Source of the DNA: an uncultured Collinsella sp.
GTDB lineage: Bacteria > Actinomycetota > Coriobacteriia > Coriobacteriales > Coriobacteriaceae
Direction of reading: 5' to 3'
DNA: 16,222 nt
Assembly (NCBI GenBank): GCA_900547505.1
Contig: URGY01000017.1
Location: 1-16,222, forward strand
The notes beneath the pieces were generated by a model that worked only from the letters and a program-made list of their open reading frames with translations, was not told the DNA's origin and made no database searches. The position numbers and the translations under genes are program-made. Position 1 is the first letter of the stretch, and every line of letters starts with the position of its first letter. Positions 1-7,419 of the stretch are shown one piece after another.

Positions 1-43
1 ACAAGGCTATTCGTCGGCAGCGTCAGATGTGTATAAGAGACAG
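1..43 (+). other. Illumina Nextera adapter and index remnant (not genomic)
   Basis: Bases 11-43 match the Nextera/Tn5 Read 1 adapter exactly, ending in the 19-bp transposon mosaic end AGATGTGTATAAGAGACAG at 25-43. The ten bases before it read AC followed by AAGGCTAT. That fits the last two bases of the i5 primer plus an 8-base i5 index; from memory it matches index S520. The arrangement is what a minus-strand read gives when it runs off the end of a short library fragment. Genomic sequence therefore starts at base 44. Any reading frame beginning here, such as one starting Met-Cys-Ile-Arg-Asp-Arg, is an artefact. Confidence 0.98.
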
Positions 44-98
44 GGACGCAAAGAGGCTCCGCAGCGCGAAGCGCGATGCGGAGCCTCTTTGCATGTCC
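44..98 (-). terminator. Strong hairpin downstream of groL, probable transcription terminator
   Basis: A perfect 16-bp stem pairs 48-63 with 77-92 around a 13-nt loop. The loop can pair further (GCGC with GCGC). GGAC at 44-47 can also pair with GTCC at 95-98 across a 2-nt bulge. The hairpin begins about 70 bp after the groL stop codon on the minus strand, where a terminator is expected. The three T's of the minus-strand tail lie inside the stem (CTCTTTGC) and no U-run follows it. The adapter begins right after, so the true downstream sequence is unknown. Confidence 0.7.
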
Positions 99-168
99 GA
101 GGACGTTCCGGAGAGAAGCCCCCGTCACGCCCCCGGATTCCCGGTGGGAGTTCTAGACCTTGTCGGCC

Positions 169-1884
<1,716 letters not shown>

Positions 1885-1902
1885 TCAGAGATTCTGACGA
1901 GA

Positions 1903-2196
1903 CTAGGCCTCGACGACGGCGTAGATGTCGTCGGCGCGCATGAGCAGATACTTCTCGCCGTCGACCTTGACCTCGTTGCCACCGAACTTACCGTAGATGA
2001 CAACGTCGCCGACCTGAACGTCCATGGGGATGCGCTCGCCCTTGTCGTTGACCTTACCGGCGCCAACGGCAACGATGGTGCCGCGCTGCGGCTTCTCCTG
2101 AGCGTTGCTGGCGATGTACAGACCAGAAGCGGTCTTCTGCTCGGCCTCGTCGGGCTTGACCAGGACGCGATCTGCAAGCGGCTTCAAAGACGACAT
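1903..2196 (-). CDS. groS: 10-kDa co-chaperonin GroES (Hsp10)
   Basis: The 97-residue protein has the length and signature of GroES, the heptameric lid of the GroEL cage. It begins with LKPLADRVLVKP, has a mobile-loop region around residues 17-33 (AEQKTASGLYIASNAQEKP), then GTIVAVGAGK, and ends with the IYGKFGGNEVKVDGEKYLLM strand region and DDIYAVVE. An AAAGGAGG Shine-Dalgarno lies directly upstream of the ATG. It is the first gene of the groES-groEL operon. Its leader is unusual: a GC-rich hairpin next to the ribosome-binding site, and farther upstream a degenerate CIRCE-like sequence at the edge of a large palindromic element. Confidence 0.98.
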   Translation of the reverse strand: MSSLKPLADRVLVKPDEAEQKTASGLYIASNAQEKPQRGTIVAVGAGKVNDKGERIPMDVQVGDVVIYGKFGGNEVKVDGEKYLLMRADDIYAVVEA

Positions 2197-2217
2197 GCTT
2201 GTTTCCTCCTTTTTGGG

Positions 2218-2238
2218 CCGCGCGGTTGAGCCGCGCGG
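2218..2238 (-). promoter_or_regulatory. groS: GC-rich leader hairpin next to the groES ribosome-binding site
   Basis: CCGCGCGG occurs at 2218-2225 and again at 2231-2238, separated by 5 nt. Each half is self-complementary, so the mRNA can form a perfect 8-bp G+C-only stem with a 5-nt loop. It sits about 10 nt 5' of the AAAGGAGG ribosome-binding site of groES. It could be a 5'-stabilising stem or affect translation. No U-run follows it on the minus strand, so a terminator is unlikely. Function is inferred from position only. Confidence 0.5.
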
Positions 2239-2288
2239 GTTAACCCTTTTTGTTTGCGTACGCGTTGAATGGTACCCACGAATGGCGG

Positions 2289-2323
2289 GTTATACAACAC
2301 GGAGTCAAAAAATCTTATTTTTT
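2289..2323 (-). promoter_or_regulatory. Putative groES-groEL promoter region with an A/T palindrome
   Basis: On the minus strand this AT-rich stretch in GC-rich DNA holds TTGACT (2303-2308) and TATAAC (2289-2294), which resemble -35 and -10 hexamers. They are only 8 bp apart, so they cannot be one standard sigma-70 promoter. TATAAC may be a -10 element with a poor -35. Next to them is a perfect inverted repeat, AAAAAAT at 2307-2313 and ATTTTTT at 2317-2323. The groESL promoter is expected here, but the exact start site cannot be read from the sequence. Confidence 0.35.
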
Positions 2324-2348
2324 GGCACTTAGATTTTCTGAATGCCGG
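2322..2348 (-). promoter_or_regulatory. Degenerate CIRCE-like inverted repeat (possible HrcA site)
   Basis: The plus strand reads TTGGCACTT, 9 bases, then GAATGCCGG. The HrcA operator CIRCE is TTAGCACTC-N9-GAGTGCTAA. The left half matches 7 of 9, the right half 5 of 9, and the 9-bp spacer is exact. It lies about 126 bp upstream of the groES ATG, a plausible place for heat-shock control. The weak right half also belongs to the outer arm of the palindromic element at 2325-2552, so the resemblance could be chance. Confidence 0.3.
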
Positions 2349-2552
2349 GGGATAACTTGTGCGCAGCTCCCGTGTGGCGCCGGAGGGGCGGGATATAAGG
2401 TTTCCTGCTCGGGCAGTCCTGCTCGCACGAAGGCCACATTAAGTGGCCTTCGGCTCGTGCGGAACTCGCGATAAACCTTATATCCCGCCCCTCCGGCGCC
2501 ACACGGGAGCCAGGTTAACTAATTCGGACCCGGCATTCAGAAAAGCCAGTGC
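2325..2552. repeat. Nested inverted-repeat element of about 228 bp upstream of groES
   Basis: This fills most of the 380-bp gap between the YtcJ-type gene and groES. Outer arms at 2334-2349 and 2529-2544 are perfect 16-bp inverted repeats (ends TTTTCTGAATGCCGGG), extended by GCACT (2325-2329) and AGTGC (2548-2552). Middle arms at 2366-2403 and 2473-2510 are perfect 38-bp inverted repeats. The centre is a hairpin: 9 bp pairing 2429-2437 with 2443-2451, followed by a possible CGCACGA/TCGTGCG extension around a bulge (2424-2430 with 2455-2461). CCTGCTCG is directly repeated at 2404-2411 and 2418-2425. The middle unit is flanked by CA on both sides (2364-2365 and 2511-2512), possibly a 2-bp target duplication. 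No open reading frame of note is inside. It may be a MITE-like element, a terminator for the upstream gene, or both. Confidence 0.85.
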
Positions 2553-2576
2553 AGCAAAATGGCGATGCGGATGGGG

Positions 2577-4226
2577 TTAGCGCTCGTAAATCAAGTCGCC
2601 TGCCAAGTAGGTAGCCTGAACTTTGGTGCCCTGGAGCTCTTGGGGGTCGATGGTGAGCGGGTTTTGGTCTAGGACTACCAGATCGGCGTATTTGCCGGGT
2701 TCCAGGCTGCCGAGGTTTTGCTCGTCGCCCGCTGCATAGGCGCTGCCCAGGGTGTAGTTGCGCAGAGCCGTTGCCGCATCGATACGCTCACTCGGCAGCC
2801 AGCCGCCCTCGGGCCAGTGGCTTTTGGGGTCTTGTCGCGTGATAGCCGTGTAGAGCACGTTCATGCTAGTAACAGGCGTGATAGGGCTGTCGGTACCGAA
2901 GGCTTGGCGAATGCCGCGCTGTTTATAGGTCGCAAGCGGCCACATGATGCGGCTGCGCTCCAAGCCCAGGTCGCGCTCCGGGCCACCCGGGTCGAGCGTG
3001 ATATGGCAGGGCTGGCTCGAGGCAATGACGTTGAGCTTGCGCAGACGATCGATGTCCTGAGGCAGCAAATTCTCCAGATGCTCGAGCGTGTTATGACCGT
3101 GCGGGGGCAGACCGTAGAGCTCTGCCGCCTCCTCAAAGATATCGAGCGCAGCATGGATGGCACCGTCGCCGATAACGTGGATGCGCACGGTGTGGCCGCG
3201 CTCGGCTGCAGCCAGAACCAACTTGCGCATGCGCTCGACAGGAACCGTCAGGCGACCCTGATCGCCCGGGAAGCGTGGATTGGTATAGGGCTCAGTGAGG
3301 TATGCGGTATGTTCGCTCGAGACGCCGTCGAAGAACTGCTTAAAACCAGGCGCCGAGAGCAGCGCGTTGTTCGCGTAGCGGGTCTGCAGTTCTTCCAAGC
3401 GCGACTGGTCATCCAGCAGCGTGGGGAACAGATGGGCGCGGATACCCAGCTTGCCGGCGGCTTGCAGCTTGTCGTAGACGTCGTCGCGGATGAAGTCACA
3501 ACCCGGCATGGGCATGAGCGACATGTCGCAGATCGAAGTGATGCCCTGCTCGGCCATACGCCTCATTTGATCGGCGTAAGCGCTTGCAATGCGATCCTCC
3601 CCCAGCCACTCAAGGCAGCGCGGAAGCAGCTGCATAGCGGCCGCCTCGTGAGCAATACCCGTGAGCTCGCCGTTTGCATCCTTGTCGTAGCTACCGCCCG
3701 CCGGAGGCTCGCTGTCGCGTGTGACGCCGAGCGCCTCGAGTGCGCGGCTGTTGAGCCAAAGCGTATGCCCGTCGCCCGAATACATAACGCAGGGACGATC
3801 GGGGAATGCCGCATCGAGCGACGCCTTGGTAGGATGCTCGGGCGGGTCCCAACGGTAGTCGCGCCAGCCCTGCGTCACAACCCAAGCGTCATCGGGCAGG
3901 TCCTTGGAAAACTCGAACGCGTGCTGCACCAGCGCAGCCTCGGACGTGCCCATATCCATGAGCATGTACGGCGAGGAACCGACCGAGGTATGGAAGAAGT
4001 GCAGATGAGCGTCATGAAAGCCGGGGCAGACAAACTGCTCGCCGTAGTCGATAACCGACGTGGCGGCGGGAGCGGCGGCAATCACGTCATCGGGCTTGCC
4101 GACTGCGACGATACGGTCGCCTGCGATGGCAATCGCCAGCTCGCGGGCGGTATCGATGCCGTCTTGCGCGGTAAAGACGTTCTTGGAGCGGATAATCCGA
4201 TCGATATGCTGCATGGGCATCCCCAT
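2577..4226 (-). CDS. YtcJ-type amidohydrolase (amidohydrolase family 3)
   Basis: From the ATG at 4226 the product is 549 residues, normal for the YtcJ/amidohydrolase-3 family of metal-dependent TIM-barrel hydrolases that cleave amide or related C-N bonds. Seen in order: an N-terminal beta-sandwich segment (IIRSKNVFTA, GDRIVAVG), the metal-binding CPGFHDAHLH (His74 and His76), GHTLWLNSRAL, then RIHVIGDGAI, HNTLEHLENL, and the C-terminal metal-site strand FGTDSPITP with Asp, ending in the second half of the beta-sandwich (LGSLEPGKYADLVVLD). The frame is open far upstream to 5930, but that part is antisense to the M20 gene and is not family-like. Three Met codons lie close together (4226, 4220, 4214). 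None has a strong Shine-Dalgarno; MQHIDRI from 4214 is a real alternative. It is divergent from the M20 gene. No signal peptide is seen, so it is probably cytoplasmic. Substrate unknown. Confidence 0.9.
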   Translation of the reverse strand: MGMPMQHIDRIIRSKNVFTAQDGIDTARELAIAIAGDRIVAVGKPDDVIAAAPAATSVIDYGEQFVCPGFHDAHLHFFHTSVGSSPYMLMDMGTSEAALVQHAFEFSKDLPDDAWVVTQGWRDYRWDPPEHPTKASLDAAFPDRPCVMYSGDGHTLWLNSRALEALGVTRDSEPPAGGSYDKDANGELTGIAHEAAAMQLLPRCLEWLGEDRIASAYADQMRRMAEQGITSICDMSLMPMPGCDFIRDDVYDKLQAAGKLGIRAHLFPTLLDDQSRLEELQTRYANNALLSAPGFKQFFDGVSSEHTAYLTEPYTNPRFPGDQGRLTVPVERMRKLVLAAAERGHTVRIHVIGDGAIHAALDIFEEAAELYGLPPHGHNTLEHLENLLPQDIDRLRKLNVIASSQPCHITLDPGGPERDLGLERSRIMWPLATYKQRGIRQAFGTDSPITPVTSMNVLYTAITRQDPKSHWPEGGWLPSERIDAATALRNYTLGSAYAAGDEQNLGSLEPGKYADLVVLDQNPLTIDPQELQGTKVQATYLAGDLIYER

Positions 4227-4301
4227 CTCTGGCAGGAAATTCAACACCCCCGAGTGTACTCCCCCGCCCTTGTAACAAAACTCCAAGCGGCAAACGGCAA
4301 C

Positions 4302-4331
4302 TTTACCAGCCCTAGCGGCAGGTGGCATACT
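4302..4331 (+). promoter_or_regulatory. Possible sigma-70-type promoter for the M20 gene
   Basis: TTTACC at 4302-4307 and CATACT at 4326-4331 each match the -35 and -10 consensus at 4 of 6 positions, with an 18-bp spacer. They lie about 50 bp upstream of the M20 start codon in the divergent intergenic region. No equally good promoter is seen on the minus strand for the YtcJ-type gene. Confidence 0.35.
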
Positions 4332-4382
4332 GGAGAGAGCCTGTACGATTTTGCGATCAACCCAGCAAGGAGCAAATCGACC

Positions 4383-5846
4383 ATGACGAAGACCAAGGCA
4401 CAGCAAATTATGGCGGCAACCGAGGTTCGCGCGGCAGACGACGTCACCGCGGCCATCCGAGATATCGCCGCCGAGTTTGAACCCTACATCATCAAGCAGC
4501 GCCGGCACTTCCATAAGCACCCGGAGCTGAGCCTTGCCGAGGAGCGTACGACCTCCGACATCGCCAACCAGCTCGACGCCATGAATATCCCCTACGAGCG
4601 CCCGCTCAAGACGGGCCTGGTGGCGACGCTCCGCGGTACCGCGCCCGATGCCTACCGCGAAGACGGCACGCCGCGCCGCCGTATCCTGCTGCGCGCCGAT
4701 ATCGACGCCCTGCCCGTCACCGAGCAGACCGGCGAGGAGTTCGCCAGCGTCAACGAGGGCTGCATGCACGCCTGCGGTCACGACTGCCACATCGCCATGA
4801 TGCTCGGCACGCTGCAGATCCTGCGCCACATGACCGATGACATCCACGGCGAGATTCGCATCGTATTCCAGCCCAGCGAGGAAAACGGCCAGGGCGCCAA
4901 GCTCATGATCGGCACGGGCGTACTCGATGGCGTCGACGGCGCCTATGCCGCGCACATCTGGAGCGAGGTCGATGCCGGCACCGTGAGCTGCGAGCCCGGC
5001 CCGCGCATGGCAAACACCGACTGGTTCCGCATCGACGTCCGCGGCACCTCGTGCCATGGCGCCATGCCCCAGCGCGGCCACGACGCCGTTATGGTTGCCG
5101 CCGAAATCGTCAACGCCCTGCAAACTATCGTCTCGCGCGAGATTAGCCCCTATGAACCCGCCGTCATCACCGTCGGCGAACTGCACGGCGGCACCGCGCG
5201 CAACGTTATCGCCGGCACGGCGTACCTCGCCGGCACGGTACGCACCTATGGCGACAAGACGCATGAAGAGATGCCCGAGCTTATGCGCCGCATCGTGGAG
5301 CACACCGCGGCTGCCCTGGGCGCCGAGGCCGAACTCACCGACTACACCATCGCCAACTACAAGGTAGAAAACGATGCCGCCTCGAGCGAGCGCTGCCGCC
5401 AAGCTGTGCTCAAGTGCCTGGGCCCCGCGGGCGAGGGCCATTACCGCGGCACGCTTTCGGGCGAGGACTTCTCGGAGTATCTGCGCCGCGTACCGGGCGT
5501 GCTCGCCTTTGTTGGCACGCGCAACCCCCAGATTGGCGCCACCTATGCCCAGCACTCCTGCTTCTATAAGATCGACGAGAGCGTGCTCGCCAAGGGCTCC
5601 ATGGTAGCCGCTCAGTATGCCATCGACTTTTTGGCCGAGCCCACGCAAGAAGAGCTCGACGGCCCCGCGATCGCCGCGGTTGCCGAGACCAATCCCGACC
5701 TGGCAGCCAAGCTGCGCTCTGCCAAGGCAACGGCCGCCGAGGCCCGCGACGCCATCCATGATGCCCGAACGGCTCGCCATGCCGCGATCAAGGGCATCCA
5801 CGATGCACGCGCTGCTGCACGCCGCGAGGAGAAGCACGACGAGTAG
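4383..5846 (+). CDS. M20 family amidohydrolase/aminoacylase with an Ala-rich C-terminal extension
   Basis: The 487-residue product belongs to the M20 (M20D, HipO/AbgB-like) metal-dependent amidohydrolases, which remove acyl groups from N-acyl amino acids or similar amides. Seen: RRHFHKHPELS (40-50), LLRADIDALP (102-111), MHACGHDCH (128-136), FQPSEENGQGA (162-172), SCHGAMPQRGHDAV in the lid domain (223-236) and HSCFYKID (391-398). Likely metal ligands are Cys131, His133, Glu167, His191 and His391, the classic set for this family. The start ATG is chosen because AAGGAG lies 10 bp upstream and the frame before it is antisense to the neighbour. The family usually ends near residue 420. The remaining 65 residues or so are Ala/Arg/His-rich, helical-looking, and contain IHDAR twice. 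It is the only plus-strand gene here and ends before a shared terminator. Confidence 0.93.
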   Translation: MTKTKAQQIMAATEVRAADDVTAAIRDIAAEFEPYIIKQRRHFHKHPELSLAEERTTSDIANQLDAMNIPYERPLKTGLVATLRGTAPDAYREDGTPRRRILLRADIDALPVTEQTGEEFASVNEGCMHACGHDCHIAMMLGTLQILRHMTDDIHGEIRIVFQPSEENGQGAKLMIGTGVLDGVDGAYAAHIWSEVDAGTVSCEPGPRMANTDWFRIDVRGTSCHGAMPQRGHDAVMVAAEIVNALQTIVSREISPYEPAVITVGELHGGTARNVIAGTAYLAGTVRTYGDKTHEEMPELMRRIVEHTAAALGAEAELTDYTIANYKVENDAASSERCRQAVLKCLGPAGEGHYRGTLSGEDFSEYLRRVPGVLAFVGTRNPQIGATYAQHSCFYKIDESVLAKGSMVAAQYAIDFLAEPTQEELDGPAIAAVAETNPDLAAKLRSAKATAAEARDAIHDARTARHAAIKGIHDARAAARREEKHDE

Positions 5847-5891
5847 TCGATTCGCTGGCATCTCGCAGTCATAGCCACATCGCGATGTCAA

Positions 5892-5927
5892 AGCGGGGGC
5901 GGACGTATCGAAACGTCCGCCCCCGCT
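5892..5927. terminator. Bidirectional terminator between convergent genes
   Basis: A perfect 15-bp stem pairs 5892-5906 with 5913-5927 around a 6-nt loop, very G+C-rich. A short T-rich stretch follows on the plus strand. It lies 45 bp after the M20 stop and about 60 bp after the stop of the convergent zinc-ribbon gene, so it can serve both. Confidence 0.85.
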
Positions 5928-5949
5928 CATTCTTCAAGCGCTATTTCTA

Positions 5950-5974
5950 CCATTTCTACCCCGTCCCCAAATGG
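5950..5974 (+). repeat. REP-like palindromic element, variant core
   Basis: CCATTT (5950-5955) pairs with AAATGG (5969-5974) around a 13-nt loop that ends CCCCGTCCCC. The layout matches the other palindromes at 8613, 11237, 13471 and 13550, but the core is CCCCGTCCC rather than CCTGTCCC. It starts 12 nt past the stop codon of the zinc-ribbon gene. ATTTCTACC is repeated in tandem at 5943-5951 and 5952-5960 and overlaps it. It is the weakest of the five copies. Confidence 0.5.
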
Positions 5975-5986
5975 CAGACGGCGTGG

Positions 5987-7270
5987 CTACTCGTCCTGAG
6001 GCTCCTCGTCGGAGCTTGGCTCGGACGCCGACTCAGGTGCAGGTGCAGGTGCCGGCTCAGGCTCAGGCTCAGGCTCAGATGCCGTCTCAGACTCGGGCGC
6101 CGGTTCAGGCTCGGGCGCGGGAACAGGTGCAGGTGCAGGTGCCGGCGAAGCATCCGGAGCACCGTGACCCGAAGGAGCGGACTTCTTCTCGAAGGGCAAT
6201 ACAAAAGTCAGAACGTCGTCCTTATCCTCATCGGCCCATTCGCTTGCATAGCGTGCAACCCAATAGCCAACGGCACGGTGCTTGAGCATCTTGCCAAAGA
6301 CCGTGAGGAATACCGTGACAAACGCCGTCAGCACCAAGAACAATACGAGCGTGATGCCACCGCCAGTAACAAGCGCCTCAATAGCCGTAGGACGGTAGTA
6401 GTAGCTATACATACCGACAGAGGCAATGGTGCCAAAGACGAACGTCAGAATCCAGGTGACAACGTTGGCGACCAGGCCCGTCAAAAACTCGGGAAGGAAC
6501 GAAGCACAGAACAGCTTGGTCTTGTTGTGCTTAAACGCCGCCCAGACCTTGTCGAGCGAAAACGCACTCTCCACACGACCAGTCACCGCAAAGTGCATCA
6601 CGGCGACGTCGGCGAACATTTTAAAGAAGACCCCCAGGACCGCCGTGGCAATCATAGCCAGGACAAGCAAGCCAAGCGAGCCAAACAGCGCAGCCTCGAG
6701 CGCATAAGAGCCGTAATAAGAATACGAGCCCGCGGCGCCAATTACCACGCTCTCCACCAGCGAAAGCACTACACCGATAACGGGAATGGCAGCGATAACC
6801 TCGAGCACGACCGAGATAACGCTCGAAAAGACTCCGAGGCCAAACGACGTGGAACGCATGAGTGGACGATCCATACCGTCATCAACCTTGAGCGACAGAT
6901 CGCGACCCCACTCGATACCAAAGCCGGAACCACACACGCTCGCAATGCAAGCTGCCAAAAAGCCGATGGCAGCTGCAATGCCGCCAATAACGGGAATAAA
7001 CAGCACGAGTACCGACACAACACAAATCAGCGCCGGCAAAAACGCGATTTGGCATACACGCTGAAGCACGCCCGGGGTCTTGGTCATATCTTGGAACGCC
7101 TGAGCCACACAGCCCTTTGGCGCATTCGCCACGGGCGGTTGAGGGGCAAACTGCTGAGGCTGAGGCTGACCCTGAGGGGCAGAGGCTGCGGCACCGGCAT
7201 TGGGGGCACCACACGCGCCGCAGAACTTGTCGTTATCGCCCATGGGGGCGCCACACTGCGAGCAGAACAT
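5987..7270 (-). CDS. Zinc-ribbon polytopic membrane protein (DUF4013-like) with Pro/Ala/Glu tail
   Basis: From the ATG at 7270 the product is 427 residues. It opens with a double-CxxC zinc ribbon (Cys3, Cys6, Cys17, Cys20), then a Gln/Pro-rich linker, then about five to six hydrophobic segments between residues 73 and 330 in the style of DUF4013 proteins, then an acidic C-terminal tail dominated by Pro-Ala and Glu-Pro repeats (about residues 365-427). An AAGGG site 8 bp upstream supports this start; the frame is open farther upstream, but those residues do not resemble the family. A weak promoter candidate lies upstream (TTGACC at 7348-7353 and GATGCT at 7325-7330 on the minus strand, 17-bp spacer). 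It is converging with the M20 gene. Role unknown; membrane location is inferred. The DUF4013 assignment is from overall pattern, not a search. Confidence 0.8.
   Translation of the reverse strand: MFCSQCGAPMGDNDKFCGACGAPNAGAAASAPQGQPQPQQFAPQPPVANAPKGCVAQAFQDMTKTPGVLQRVCQIAFLPALICVVSVLVLFIPVIGGIAAAIGFLAACIASVCGSGFGIEWGRDLSLKVDDGMDRPLMRSTSFGLGVFSSVISVVLEVIAAIPVIGVVLSLVESVVIGAAGSYSYYGSYALEAALFGSLGLLVLAMIATAVLGVFFKMFADVAVMHFAVTGRVESAFSLDKVWAAFKHNKTKLFCASFLPEFLTGLVANVVTWILTFVFGTIASVGMYSYYYRPTAIEALVTGGGITLVLFLVLTAFVTVFLTVFGKMLKHRAVGYWVARYASEWADEDKDDVLTFVLPFEKKSAPSGHGAPDASPAPAPAPVPAPEPEPAPESETASEPEPEPEPAPAPAPESASEPSSDEEPQDE
6034..6146 (-). repeat. Tandem hexamer repeats coding the Pro-Ala/Glu-Pro tail
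   Basis: Imperfect 6-bp repeats encode alternating Pro-Ala and Glu-Pro dipeptides. A 23-bp block at 6034-6056 recurs exactly at 6124-6146, 90 bp apart, with a GGCTCA-type repeat between them. Such arrays tend to change length by slippage, so the tail length may vary between strains. Confidence 0.85.
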
Positions 7271-7419
7271 AGAATCATCCCTTCGTATCTTGAACGAATC
7301 ACTTGGATCGCAAACGATGTCTTTAGCATCATTATTGCCCAATGTGGGGTCAAATACTCAAAGATGACCGATTTGCAAGGTACACGGCGCCAGCAGGCGG
7401 TTCGTTGAATACGTCTGCG

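Noticed and set aside
2325..2552. Insertion sequence with transposase
   Set aside because: The inverted repeats resemble transposon ends but no transposase or meaningful ORF lies between them.
2718..4382. Upstream part of the long plus-strand frame that contains the M20 gene
   Set aside because: It is antisense to the YtcJ-type gene. The M20 start at 4383 has a Shine-Dalgarno and family-like N-terminus.
4227..5930. Upstream part of the long minus-strand frame that contains the YtcJ-type gene
   Set aside because: It is antisense to the M20 gene, which has clear motifs. The YtcJ-type product has a natural start near 4214-4226.
5885..7408. 507-codon plus-strand frame rich in Arg
   Set aside because: Antisense shadow of the zinc-ribbon membrane gene; Arg-rich composition comes from the repeat tail read backwards.
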